From JBFJVD01 sp041624375 (lineage in GTDB: Bacteria; Chloroflexota; Anaerolineae; Anaerolineales; E44-bin32), in contig JBFJVD010000001.1 in assembly GCA_041624375.1 (NCBI GenBank), positions 1 through 57,619 on the forward strand: a stretch of DNA of 57,619 nucleotides. The letters are read 5' to 3'. Within the stretch, counting starts at the first letter, position 1. The number at the start of each line of letters is the position of its first letter. The notes beneath the pieces were generated by a model. That model saw only the letters and a program-made list of their open reading frames with translations. It ran no database searches and had not been told where the DNA came from. The position numbers were made by a program, and so were the translations under genes. Shown piece after piece: positions 23,065 through 31,622 of this stretch.

Positions 23065-24921
23065 ATGCCCTGGTCAGCCCGCGTGCGCTGGCTCCTGCTG
23101 GCCCTGCTGCTTCTCGCTCCACCGAGTGTCGATGCGCTGGCCCAGATTGATGCCACCGTCCGCATCGCACCGCCGATCATCGACCAGTTCCCCGACATCA
23201 CGCTCTACCTTTCCATCTCTGACGGAACCGGGCGACGCATCCCCGGCTTGCCCACGCGCAGTTTCGAGATCGTCGAGGATGGCGCCCTGCTCGGCAATCC
23301 CGCCGTCCAGGAAGTGCGGGTCGGGACCCGACAGGTTTTCGTGATCAACACAGTCGAGGGCCTGGGAATCCGCGACAGCCGCGGGCGGACCCGCTTTGAT
23401 TTCCTGCGCCAGGCGCTAATTAACTGGTGGAGCAGCCCCTCCGCCAGCAAGGTCGCCAACGACGACCTCACCCTGATCACCGCAGGGGGCGCACTCCTGG
23501 CGCATCGGGACGCGGCCGCCGAGCTGGCCTCCACGCTCGACCGGCTCCAGCCCGATTTTGTGCGCCAGACCGGCGATCTCAACCTTCTCATCGAAGGCCT
23601 CGATTTTCTCTCCGACCCGGCGCCTCGCCCCGGCATGCCGAGCTTCGTGATCTTCCTCACGCCCCCGCTCGAGGAGACGGCCGGCACCGCCGCGCTCGAG
23701 AATGCCATCGTTCGAGCACAGGACATTGGGGCTGCGATCTACGTCGTTGCGGCCGGCAACCTGGAGGCGGAGGATCCGGCCGCTGAACTGCTGCGCCGCC
23801 TGGCGAACGAAACGGGCGGGGAGTTCTTCCTATTCGACCCAGCAGAGGGACTCTCTGGCCTGGCCGACCAAATCCTGGCGCAGCGGCTTCAGTACCAGCT
23901 GACCTACCGCTCCCGAATCACCAGCGCCGGCGATCACACCGTCCAGGTACGCGTTGGCGCCGATGGTTTGGACGGTGACTCGGAGACGCGCGCATTCAGC
24001 GTCGATGTGCGCGCCCCCGAGATCGCATTCATCCAGCCGCCGAATCGGATTGTCCGACAATCGGACGACCCTGCGCTAGACACAGCCAACCTGCCGCCAA
24101 CTCAGGCCGGCCTGGAGATCCTGGTCACCTTCCCCGACAACCATCCCCGCTCCTTGATGGCCAGCCGGCTGTTGGTGAACGGAGAAGTGGTTGCCGAGAA
24201 CACCGAACCGCCCTTTGATCGGTTCACTTGGGACCTTTCCACCTATAGCGAAACGACCGAGGTGGTTTTGCAGGCGACTGTCGAGGACAGCCTGACGCTT
24301 GTGGGCCAATCGGTGCGCCTGCCGGTGACGGTGGAAGTGAACATCCCACGACGCGGCCTGTGGGTGCTGCAACCCGCCGTCGGCTCGATGCTCGCGGCCT
24401 TCCTGATCCTGGTCGCTGGAATCGCCCTCGCCACCTACCTGCTCAGCTCGGGACGGCGCCAGGCGGCGGCCGGCGCTCGACCTGCCGCGACCGAGCGGCT
24501 TCGACGGCGGATCCGACGCGCCGGCCTGCGCCAGCCCCCCACCCCTGACGCCATTGAGGCCTTCCTCGTCCCCCAGCGGGAGGGCGCCGAGTCGCCGATC
24601 CCGCTCACCGGCGTCGACTTGATCCTCGGTCGTGACGCTTCCTTGGCTGCCTACCCGATCGACGACCCTTCCGTTGACGGACTCCATGCGCGACTGATCC
24701 GTCTGGCCGACGGGACCTACCTTATTCGCGATCAGGGCTCGGTTGCCGGCACCTGGGTGAATTTCGAAGCCGTCCCCGAAGAAGGCACCCGGCTGCAGCA
24801 CAACGATCGCATCCATCTTGGGCGCGCCGAGTTCCGCTTCCGTCTTCCTGATGCCCCGCCTCTGCCTGAAATCCGTGTCGTGCCAGACGCCGGCAACGGT
24901 TGGAAGGAGACGGGAGCTTGA
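23065..24921 (+). CDS. Membrane protein with exported VWA-like region and cytoplasmic FHA domain
   Basis: A 618-residue protein. It has a signal peptide (to about residue 25), a VWA-like fold (about 30-280), an Ig/cadherin-like beta region (about 290-425), one membrane helix near 440, a basic linker, and a C-terminal FHA domain (about 515-600; LILGRDASLAAYPIDD, DPSVDGLHARL). The VWA metal site is degenerate: the strand reads VFVINTVEG where DxSxS is expected. FHA domains bind phosphothreonine, so the cytoplasmic end should read a Ser/Thr phosphorylation signal. The start is ATG 23065, leaderless-looking; GTG 23059 is the alternative. Its end overlaps the PP2C gene (TTGA), linking phosphopeptide reader and phosphatase. 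Confidence 0.85.
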   Translation: MPWSARVRWLLLALLLLAPPSVDALAQIDATVRIAPPIIDQFPDITLYLSISDGTGRRIPGLPTRSFEIVEDGALLGNPAVQEVRVGTRQVFVINTVEGLGIRDSRGRTRFDFLRQALINWWSSPSASKVANDDLTLITAGGALLAHRDAAAELASTLDRLQPDFVRQTGDLNLLIEGLDFLSDPAPRPGMPSFVIFLTPPLEETAGTAALENAIVRAQDIGAAIYVVAAGNLEAEDPAAELLRRLANETGGEFFLFDPAEGLSGLADQILAQRLQYQLTYRSRITSAGDHTVQVRVGADGLDGDSETRAFSVDVRAPEIAFIQPPNRIVRQSDDPALDTANLPPTQAGLEILVTFPDNHPRSLMASRLLVNGEVVAENTEPPFDRFTWDLSTYSETTEVVLQATVEDSLTLVGQSVRLPVTVEVNIPRRGLWVLQPAVGSMLAAFLILVAGIALATYLLSSGRRQAAAGARPAATERLRRRIRRAGLRQPPTPDAIEAFLVPQREGAESPIPLTGVDLILGRDASLAAYPIDDPSVDGLHARLIRLADGTYLIRDQGSVAGTWVNFEAVPEEGTRLQHNDRIHLGRAEFRFRLPDAPPLPEIRVVPDAGNGWKETGA

Positions 24922-26051
24922 TCCCCACCGAGCGGCCGCATCTCGAAGTGGCGGCGCTGACGCACCCCGGCGAGCGCCGAAAGCACAACGAGGATCGCTA
25001 TTCGGTGAGCAGCTACCGTACCGAAGCCGACGGCCAGCCGGTGCTGCTGGCCATCGTCGCGGACGGGATCGGCGGGCACCAGGCCGGTGAGGTCGCTTCC
25101 GAAATCACGGTCGAGCGGATCCGCGAGCGCCTGGCCGCCTCAGATGGTGAACAACCACTCGATGTGCTGCGAGGGGCTGCGATGGAAGCCAGTAAAGCGG
25201 TCTTCGAGGCCTCCCAGGAGACCCCTGAGCGCACCGGGATGGGCTCGACCGTAGCCATCGCCTGGATTCTCGGCGATCGGCTGTACACCGCTTCCGCCGG
25301 CGACAGCCGGCTCTACCTGCTGCGGGGAAGGCGGCTGCGCCAGATTTCCCAGGACCACACCTGGGTTCAGGAGGCACTCGATCGCGGGATCATCTCGCCG
25401 GCCCAGGCTGAAGACCATCCGAATCTGCACGTACTTCGCCGCTACGTAGGCGGCCCCAAAGACCTCGAGCCGGATCTGCGCCTCTGGCTGTCCGAACGGG
25501 AGGGAGATGAAGCCGCTCGCAACAATCAGGGGCTGCGGCTCGAAGCCGGTGATCGGATCCTGCTCTGCAGCGATGGCCTGACAGATTTGGTCGACGACAA
25601 AGAGCTCGAAGCCGCATTGCGCTCCCAATCGCCGCGTCAGGCAGTGCAGACATTCATCGATCAGGCGCGCGCCCGCGGTGGACACGACAACATCACTGCA
25701 GTCGTGATCTCCCTGCCGGCTGAAGCGCGCAGTGCCGGACGAGCGCGCGGCTGCGCCCGCTGGCTCATCGCGCTGCTGGCGCTCTTGATCGGCGCCGCCG
25801 TGATCAGCGCGCTGGCCGCCAGCTGGTGGTATGGCTGGTGGCCCTGGACCCTGCTCGATGGCCGCGGCCAACCCACCGCAACGCAGCCCGCCCCCGCCAG
25901 CCCGGACCCTACGGGCGAACTGCCGCCGGAGACCTCGCTTCCCGCAGCAACCGCTACGTTCGCCCCCGACATAGCGCCGACGCTCGCTCCGCCCCCGGGC
26001 CCGACCTCCACGCCGATCCCGCTCCCAACGGTACCCACCGACGACACCTGA
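24918..26051 (+). CDS. Membrane-anchored PP2C serine/threonine phosphatase
   Basis: A 377-residue protein. The PP2C catalytic domain (about 10-265) is complete: KHNEDRY, VADGIGGHQAGE, SAGDSRLYL, CSDGLTDL and GGHDNITAVV. A membrane helix (about 280-305, Trp-rich at the outer side) follows, then an exported Pro/Thr-rich tail of about 65 residues. The start is a TTG whose last two bases share the upstream stop (TTGA), with AAGGAG in place. It lies directly after the FHA protein and before a degenerate PP2C-propeller protein, forming a phospho-signalling unit. No kinase gene is present within the window. Confidence 0.92.
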   Translation: MIPTERPHLEVAALTHPGERRKHNEDRYSVSSYRTEADGQPVLLAIVADGIGGHQAGEVASEITVERIRERLAASDGEQPLDVLRGAAMEASKAVFEASQETPERTGMGSTVAIAWILGDRLYTASAGDSRLYLLRGRRLRQISQDHTWVQEALDRGIISPAQAEDHPNLHVLRRYVGGPKDLEPDLRLWLSEREGDEAARNNQGLRLEAGDRILLCSDGLTDLVDDKELEAALRSQSPRQAVQTFIDQARARGGHDNITAVVISLPAEARSAGRARGCARWLIALLALLIGAAVISALAASWWYGWWPWTLLDGRGQPTATQPAPASPDPTGELPPETSLPAATATFAPDIAPTLAPPPGPTSTPIPLPTVPTDDT

Positions 26052-26157
26052 TATTCAAGGCCCGGAGTCCCGCCGGCGCTGAGCGAACGTTCGACGACGT
26101 CCTCGGATGATGACTGGCCAGGGGGAGCGATCAGGGCCCAGAACTTGCACCGGTAAA

Positions 26158-26186
26158 TTGCCGTTGAAGAGTCGTTTCAGTACAAT
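26158..26186 (+). promoter_or_regulatory. Promoter of the PP2C-like/propeller gene
   Basis: TTGCCG (26158-26163), a 17-base spacer and TACAAT (26181-26186). The GTG start at 26194 lies seven bases after the -10, so the transcript is probably leaderless. Confidence 0.65.
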
Positions 26187-26193
26187 GGACGCC

Positions 26194-28320
26194 GTGTCCG
26201 TGAACCTCGAGGCCGACCTGGCTCTTATTCACATCGCTGCTGGGGCAGCTCGCGCAACCCCACCTCCCGGCACGCTGGCGCTCCGGCCACCCCGGCGTGC
26301 CGCGCGCGGGCGTAAAGACGACCTCCTCTTCCTGAACCTTGGGCTGCACGCCCCCCAGCCGGTCTCTCCCGGATTCGTGGATCAACTTGCCCACCTGGCG
26401 GCCGATGCCTTCTTCAAGACCGCCGGTTCTGTGACCGCAGCCCTGCGGGAAGCAGCGGTCGTGGTCAATGAACAACTGATGGACGCCAACCAGAGAGGCG
26501 AAGATCCCAGCCACGTCCAGGGCCGGCTGCTGGCCGGCGTGCTGCGCGGCGAGGATTTCTATCTCGCCCAGTGCGGCATGGGACAGATCGTCGTCCTCCG
26601 TCAGGGTCAGGTGGGCCGCATGACCTCAGATGAGGCGGCCAACCGTCCATTGGGGATCAGCGTCTCGCCTTTCGTTCGCTTCCATCACTTCCTGCTCGAA
26701 CCACAGGACATCGTCTTGCTGACGACAACGCCGGCGCCATCCTGGTCGGATCCATTGCTCGCTGGCCTTTCCGGGCTTGAGCCCGCCAGCGCGGTGGAAC
26801 GCCTGGCAGGCGCTGCCGAGCGCGATCTCACCGGGCTCCTTCTGCGCCTCGTTCCGGCCGGTCAGGCAGCGGCCGTGCCCGAAGCCATCCCTGTCGAACC
26901 CGATCTGGCTGCGGCGCCGAGCGACCGGCGACCGACGGTCCCCAGGCCGCGTCGGCGGACGGTTGCCTTAGACCGGGTGTGGACCTCGCTCGCAGTTGTC
27001 TTCAGCCCGATCGGACGTGCGCTCGCCAGCGCCTTCGCCTGGCTTGGCGACATGGTTACCCGGCTGGTCTTTCGGCTGGCGCCTGGCTTGGCGGAACCCC
27101 CCCGTGCTGGTGCCTTCTCTCCGGCGCTGCTGGCCGCGACGGCGGTCGCTGTGCCGCTGTTTGTTGTTGCCGTGGTGAGCGTGGTCTATCTGCAGCGCGG
27201 TCGCGGCGAACAGCTCGAAATCTACCTGGGTGACGCGCAGGCCGCGCTCGCCCGCTCACAGACGGAGGAGGACCCGATCACCGCCCGCGCCGCCCTGGAG
27301 GCCGGCCTGCTGTCGCTCGATGCCGCCGAGGACTATGGTCCAAGCCCGGAGATCGACGCATTGCGCGTGGAACTGCAGGGATCGCTTGACGGGATCGACC
27401 GGATCAACCGGGTGGAGTTCCAGCCCCTGGTGAGCGGAGGATTTGGCCGCGACGCACAGATCACGGCACTGGCCGCGACCGCCACCGACGTGTATGCGCT
27501 CGACTCCGCAAATGGCGTGCTTTGGCGTGCCTGGTCAACGGGGCGCGGCTTTGAAATCGACCGCACCTTCGAGTGCCTGGAGGGTGTGGGCGAAGGATCG
27601 CCCATCGACATGCCCGTCGACCTGGCCATCCAGCCTGAGCCCGGCGCCCTGGGCGCGGAAGGCGTCGTCGCCATCGACGGCTCGGGGTCCCTCCTTTACT
27701 GCGCGCCCGAGAAGCGACCGGCCAGCGGCCAGCTCACCGAGCCCGACATCGGTTGGGGCCGCCTGCAAGCCATCGACGTGTTTGGCGACCGCCTCTTCAT
27801 CCTCGATCCGGTCGCCAACACTGTTTGGATGTACGACGCCAGCGGCGGCGTATTCAGCGGAACCCCGACCCTCTTCTTCGCCGAGGAAGTGCCGAATCTC
27901 GAGGATGCCGTCGACCTGGCAATGGCGCAGGATGAGCTGTTTATTCTGCACGCCGACGGCAAGGTCGACCGCTGCCGCCGGTTGATCGAAACCGGACCCG
28001 ACGGCACGAGCCGGATCCGGACCGAGTGTGTCTTGAGCGTGATCTTTGAGGATGAGCGGCCAGGTTTCCCCTCCACAGACCACATCCCCGGCGCGCTGCC
28101 CACCAGGATCGCCTACTCTCCACCTCCCGAGCCTTCGCTCTTCTTCCTGGATGTGCTGGGCAACGGCGTCTATCACTACAGCATGCGCATGATCTACCAG
28201 GGCCAGTACAAACCGAAGGCCACCTTCCCGAGCGACATCACGGCGCTGGCCTTGGGCCCGCTTAATGAGATCTTCGTCGCCAGCGGCGACCAGGTGTATT
28301 TCGCTCAGGCGGGCCAATGA
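26194..28320 (+). CDS. Degenerate PP2C-like protein with membrane helix and propeller-like sensor
   Basis: A protein of about 708 residues. The N-terminal region (about 1-210) looks like a PP2C fold without metal-binding Asp residues: AQCGMGQIVVLR stands where AGDSRAYLLR would be, and the usual SDGL is TTTPA. A Pro/Arg linker, amphipathic helices and a membrane segment (about 315-335) follow. The extracytoplasmic 370 residues contain repeated strands of the FILDPVANTVWMYD type, suggesting a beta-propeller. It is therefore probably a pseudophosphatase sensor. The start at GTG 26194 is leaderless-looking; GTG 26200 is equally possible. It follows the PP2C gene by 142 bases. Confidence 0.78.
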   Translation: MSVNLEADLALIHIAAGAARATPPPGTLALRPPRRAARGRKDDLLFLNLGLHAPQPVSPGFVDQLAHLAADAFFKTAGSVTAALREAAVVVNEQLMDANQRGEDPSHVQGRLLAGVLRGEDFYLAQCGMGQIVVLRQGQVGRMTSDEAANRPLGISVSPFVRFHHFLLEPQDIVLLTTTPAPSWSDPLLAGLSGLEPASAVERLAGAAERDLTGLLLRLVPAGQAAAVPEAIPVEPDLAAAPSDRRPTVPRPRRRTVALDRVWTSLAVVFSPIGRALASAFAWLGDMVTRLVFRLAPGLAEPPRAGAFSPALLAATAVAVPLFVVAVVSVVYLQRGRGEQLEIYLGDAQAALARSQTEEDPITARAALEAGLLSLDAAEDYGPSPEIDALRVELQGSLDGIDRINRVEFQPLVSGGFGRDAQITALAATATDVYALDSANGVLWRAWSTGRGFEIDRTFECLEGVGEGSPIDMPVDLAIQPEPGALGAEGVVAIDGSGSLLYCAPEKRPASGQLTEPDIGWGRLQAIDVFGDRLFILDPVANTVWMYDASGGVFSGTPTLFFAEEVPNLEDAVDLAMAQDELFILHADGKVDRCRRLIETGPDGTSRIRTECVLSVIFEDERPGFPSTDHIPGALPTRIAYSPPPEPSLFFLDVLGNGVYHYSMRMIYQGQYKPKATFPSDITALALGPLNEIFVASGDQVYFAQAGQ

Positions 28321-28334
28321 GGTCCCTGATCGCT

Positions 28335-28363
28335 TTGACAAGCCGATCGCAGATCACTAGAAT
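28335..28363 (+). promoter_or_regulatory. coaE promoter
   Basis: A consensus TTGACA (28335-28340), a 17-base spacer and TAGAAT (28358-28363), giving a start near 28370 and a 27-base leader with a normal GGAGAG site. Confidence 0.75.
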
Positions 28364-28396
28364 GGCGCCACGCTTGCAGCTTGGAGAGAACGGTTT

Positions 28397-29530
28397 GTGA
28401 GCCGCTGGCCCGGGAAATACGTCGTCGGTCTGACTGGCAACATCGCGACAGGGAAGAGCGTCGTCCGCAAGATGCTCGAGCACCTGGGCGCCTACGGCAT
28501 CGATGCCGATGCGCTCGCTCATCGCGCCATCGCCAGGGGCGCACCGGGATATGATCAGGTGCTGGATGCATTCGGGCGTTGGGTGTTAGATGAAGAAGGT
28601 CACATCGATCGGGCCCGATTGGCCAAAGTGGTATTTGCCGACCCGGCAGCGCTGGCCACGCTCGAAACGGTCGTCCATCCACTCGTCTCCCAGGCCGTCG
28701 ACCTGCTCATCCGGCGCGCTGAACACAGCGTCGTGGTGATCGAAGCGATTAAACTCATCGAGTCGGACCTGGCCGCCGGCTGCGATTCGATCTGGGTGGT
28801 CACCGCCCCGTTCGACACGCAGATCTCCCGCCTGCGCCACAAGCGCAACATGTCGGAAAACGCGGCTCGTCAGCGCATTGCGGCTCAGTCGCCGCAGGAA
28901 GAGAAATTCCGCGCGGCGAATGTGGTCATCCACAATGACCGCACCTTTGAAGATACGTGGGATCAGGTTCAGGAGGCATGGGCGAAGCTGCCAAAGCCCA
29001 AGGAGCCGCTGCTCGAAGCGCCAGAAGCCATCGGCGCCGACCAGCTCACCGTACGGCGCGGCCGGCCGCAGGATGCGGATCGCATCGCCCGCTTCATCAC
29101 CAAGACCACCCATGGCAAGCGCCGCATGGCGCGGCCGGATGTGATGGCCTCCTTCGGCGAAAAGGCCTACTTGCTGATCGAGCGGAAAGGCGACCTCGTC
29201 GGCATCGCCGGCTTGCAGGTGGAGAACCTCGTGACGCGCATCGACGAAATCTATTTCGCGCCCGAGCTGGCGCTCAATGACGCCGTTCCGGTGCTGATGG
29301 AAGCCGTGGAGAAGGCGTCCACCGACCTGCAGAGCGAAGCTTCGCTCCTCTTCTTGCCGCCGTATCTAGCCCAGTATGTCGGCCACTGGCGCGGGGTCGG
29401 GTACCGCCCGCAAACCGTGCAGGGCCTGGGCGTGCGTGCCTGGCAGGAAGCAGCCATCGAGTCCATGCCTCGCGGCGCATCGCTCTGGTTCAAGCGGCTG
29501 CGCGAGGATCGAGTCCTGCGCCCCCTCTAG
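28397..29530 (+). CDS. coaE: Dephospho-CoA kinase fused to a GNAT-like domain
   Basis: A 377-residue fusion. The N-terminal 200 residues are dephospho-CoA kinase: P-loop GLTGNIATGKS (11-21), DADALAH, and the lid with RLRHKRNMSENAARQRI. The typical CoaE length is about 200 residues. The extra 165 residues (about 212-377) start TVRRGRPQDADRIARFI and look like an acetyltransferase fold with strands LLIERKGDLVGIAGLQV. The Q/RxxGxG/A acetyl-CoA loop is not obvious, so it may be a degenerate GNAT. CoaE completes CoA synthesis and GNAT enzymes use acetyl-CoA, so the fusion could sense or use the product. GTG start with GGAGAG. Confidence 0.88.
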   Translation: MSRWPGKYVVGLTGNIATGKSVVRKMLEHLGAYGIDADALAHRAIARGAPGYDQVLDAFGRWVLDEEGHIDRARLAKVVFADPAALATLETVVHPLVSQAVDLLIRRAEHSVVVIEAIKLIESDLAAGCDSIWVVTAPFDTQISRLRHKRNMSENAARQRIAAQSPQEEKFRAANVVIHNDRTFEDTWDQVQEAWAKLPKPKEPLLEAPEAIGADQLTVRRGRPQDADRIARFITKTTHGKRRMARPDVMASFGEKAYLLIERKGDLVGIAGLQVENLVTRIDEIYFAPELALNDAVPVLMEAVEKASTDLQSEASLLFLPPYLAQYVGHWRGVGYRPQTVQGLGVRAWQEAAIESMPRGASLWFKRLREDRVLRPL

Positions 29531-29559
29531 CCCACCCCCAAGCCGCTTCGGACAGATAA

Positions 29560-29589
29560 AAGAAAAACCGGCTGCCCACTGCAGCCGGT
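29560..29589 (-). terminator. Terminator of the 29618-30574 gene
   Basis: Arms ACCGGCTGC (29567-29575) and GCAGCCGGT (29581-29589) with a 5-base loop are followed on the minus strand by TTTTTCTTTTAT. It lies between convergent genes. Confidence 0.85.
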
Positions 29590-29617
29590 CGGCCATCACC
29601 GGGACGATCCCGGCGCG

Positions 29618-30574
29618 CTACCACCAGATCCTGAACGAATCCCGGGCGACGCTGATCAGCTCGCCGAAGACGGCCGTGTATTCGATCAGAACGAAGGTCC
29701 CGGCGGGTTGTTCTGTGAACGCCAGCGGACGCTGAGCGATGCCGTTCTCATCGGTGGCCGGCATCACCACCGTGCGCAGTTCATCGGCGAGGAGAACGCG
29801 GGCCGTGACCACGACATCCTGGACCGGCCGGAAGTTCTGGTCGCGAACCACGACATAGAGCTGCTGCTCACCCGAGGAGCCCATGACTGGCTGCCAGACA
29901 GAGGTGGAGAGATGCAGTTCAAGCACACGATACTGAATACGTTCGTCGGGTGGATCGGGCCGCAGCAGGTCTGGATCAAATCCTGAGCGCTCGAAGTGGA
30001 TCCTCCCCAACGGAGCGACCTGCACCGTTCTGCCGTCGAGCGCGTCCGGGTGCCAGTCGAGCCGGAACCCCTGGAAGTACTGAACAATCCGACCGTTCTC
30101 AATCCCGAACTCGGAGATCGGGTATCCAAACTGGGCCGGCCCGCCGTGAGCTTCGTAGAATGCCAGAAAGGCGTGGCAGACGTAATGTTGTGATTCGGGG
30201 TAGTAGCGGCAGCCCGAGTCTGGGCCGACGGGAAGCTGGCCAGCCTCAACCGGAGTCCCCCACCCACCAAGGAATTCCCCCAGCAGACTGGGTGTGACGA
30301 ACGGCTCTCCCCCGGGCGGAGCCGGATGGTACTCGAAGCGCCCATTCAGCATGTATTGAACGATCCGCCCGCTGCTTGAGTCGATGAAAGATTTGCTGAT
30401 CGGGTATCCCCAGATCTCAAGTCCGCCGTGTGAATCAAAGAACTCGACAAACCGACTGTCGAGTGTGTGGCCGGACTCATGGTAGAAGCGTCCCCCTTCC
30501 TGGGCCAATGCCGTCCCAATGAGAACGCCAAAGATGGTCCCGATGATCAGCAGCAATCGAACGATCTTGCGCAT
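29618..30574 (-). CDS. Exported protein with two tandem LGFP-like repeats
   Basis: A 318-residue secreted protein. A signal peptide ends about residue 24 (GTALAQ). Two tandem repeats of about 60-65 residues follow (about 28-85 and 120-180). Each contains the pattern RFYHESGH or RYYPESQH, F..FF..HGG, GYPIS and GRIVQYF/M. The C-terminal 110 residues look like an immunoglobulin-like beta domain (VVVRDQNFRPVQDVVVTARV). The repeats resemble LGFP-type wall-binding repeats. The start lies nine bases after a -10 TATAAT, suggesting leaderless expression. It ends at a strong terminator. Probable cell-surface or carbohydrate-binding role (inference). Confidence 0.8.
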   Translation of the reverse strand: MRKIVRLLLIIGTIFGVLIGTALAQEGGRFYHESGHTLDSRFVEFFDSHGGLEIWGYPISKSFIDSSSGRIVQYMLNGRFEYHPAPPGGEPFVTPSLLGEFLGGWGTPVEAGQLPVGPDSGCRYYPESQHYVCHAFLAFYEAHGGPAQFGYPISEFGIENGRIVQYFQGFRLDWHPDALDGRTVQVAPLGRIHFERSGFDPDLLRPDPPDERIQYRVLELHLSTSVWQPVMGSSGEQQLYVVVRDQNFRPVQDVVVTARVLLADELRTVVMPATDENGIAQRPLAFTEQPAGTFVLIEYTAVFGELISVARDSFRIWW

Positions 30575-30583
30575 AGCGGTCCC

Positions 30584-30589
30584 ATTATA
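30584..30589 (-). promoter_or_regulatory. -10 element nine bases before a start codon (leaderless)
   Basis: On the minus strand TATAAT (30589-30584), with TTGCGC (30611-30606) 16 bases upstream. The ATG is at 30574, leaving a leader of about three bases and no Shine-Dalgarno. Confidence 0.65.
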
Positions 30590-30710
30590 GGAATTTTATT
30601 AAAGCGCGCAACCTCATCCCAGGGGTCTAGAACCCGGGTCCTATGACACCCCACATCTGGGTCAGGGCCGCCAGGGCACACCAGCTGTGCGGGTAGTCGA
30701 ACGTTCGTTT

Positions 30711-31622
30711 TCAGCTAGAACGCAGGCGGACGTAGGAGTCGTAACGTTCGGAATGGATCTCACCGACTTCGAGGGCACGGAGTACCGCGCAGCCAGGCTC
30801 ATGGATGTGGGTGCAATTGCTGAACGCGCAATCGGCGACCAGCGGGGCGATCTCCCGGAAGTAGGCGTCAAGCTCTTCGGGTTCGATATCCCATAAGGCA
30901 AACGCTTTAACTCCCGGTGTGTCCGCGACATAGCCGCCTGAATCCAGCTTCACCAGCTTCGGTGCCACCGTGGTGTGAGTCCCTTTTCCGGTCGCCTCGC
31001 TGACCTCACCGATCCGCAGCTCGATGTCCGGCTGCAGCGCCCGCAGCAGGCTCGATTTGCCTGTGCCGGACGGTCCTGCAAAGACCGAGACGTGGTCCGC
31101 CAGCGCAGAACGAAGGGTGTCGATCCCTTCTCCCGTGAGCGCCGAGGTGTAGAGCAGCTGGTAGCCGATCTCGGCATAGCGCCCAAAGATACGCCGCGCT
31201 TCTTGCGGATCGACCAGGTCCACCTTGTTGGCGCAGATCAGCACCGGGATGGATTCGCGCTCGGCGCCTACCAGCATCCGATCGAGCATGCGCAGCTGAC
31301 CTGGGATCGGATCCGGCTCGGCGCAGGCAAAGACGAAGACTCCCAGGTCCAGGTTGGCGACGAGCACCTGCTCGGCCTCGCGCCCGGGCGCCTGCCGCGA
31401 GAGCACGCGGCTGCGCGGCGCGACCGTTTCGATCATGGCGCTCCCGTCGGGAAGGACACGGATTTCGACTTGATCGCCCACGGCGGCGACGTCGGTTTCA
31501 AGCTGTTCCTGCTTCAGGCGGCCGCGCAGCTGCGCCGTATGCTGCCCGAGCTCGGTTTCGACATCGAAGAAGCCGGATTGCGCACGAACAATGCGGCCGC
31601 GAATCAGCTTTGGATCACTCAT
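30711..31622 (-). CDS. rsgA: Ribosome small-subunit biogenesis GTPase RsgA
   Basis: A 303-residue circularly permuted GTPase. The order is an OB-fold domain (about 1-80), G4 ANKVD, G5, then the P-loop GPSGTGKSS, the GTHTT switch region and G3 DTPG. A C-terminal zinc domain (CAFSNCTHIHEPGCAV) ends the protein. This order defines RsgA/YjeQ. It assists late 30S subunit maturation. Its ATG overlaps the stop of the penicillin-binding protein gene (ATGA), and it is the last gene of the maf-PBP-rsgA run. Confidence 0.97.
   Translation of the reverse strand: MSDPKLIRGRIVRAQSGFFDVETELGQHTAQLRGRLKQEQLETDVAAVGDQVEIRVLPDGSAMIETVAPRSRVLSRQAPGREAEQVLVANLDLGVFVFACAEPDPIPGQLRMLDRMLVGAERESIPVLICANKVDLVDPQEARRIFGRYAEIGYQLLYTSALTGEGIDTLRSALADHVSVFAGPSGTGKSSLLRALQPDIELRIGEVSEATGKGTHTTVAPKLVKLDSGGYVADTPGVKAFALWDIEPEELDAYFREIAPLVADCAFSNCTHIHEPGCAVLRALEVGEIHSERYDSYVRLRSS

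Noticed and set aside
23140..23500. Functional VWA metal (MIDAS) site in the FHA protein
   Set aside because: The strand expected to carry DxSxS reads VFVINTVEG, so the metal site is degenerate.
26084..26093. Palindrome CGAACGTTCG as a LexA box
   Set aside because: It lacks the four-base spacing of the GAAC-N4-GTTC box in the lexA promoter and is not at a promoter.
30699..30710. GAACGTTCGTTT as a LexA box near rsgA and the repeat-protein promoter
   Set aside because: One mismatch in the second half-site, and the site lies over 100 bases upstream of the nearest -10.
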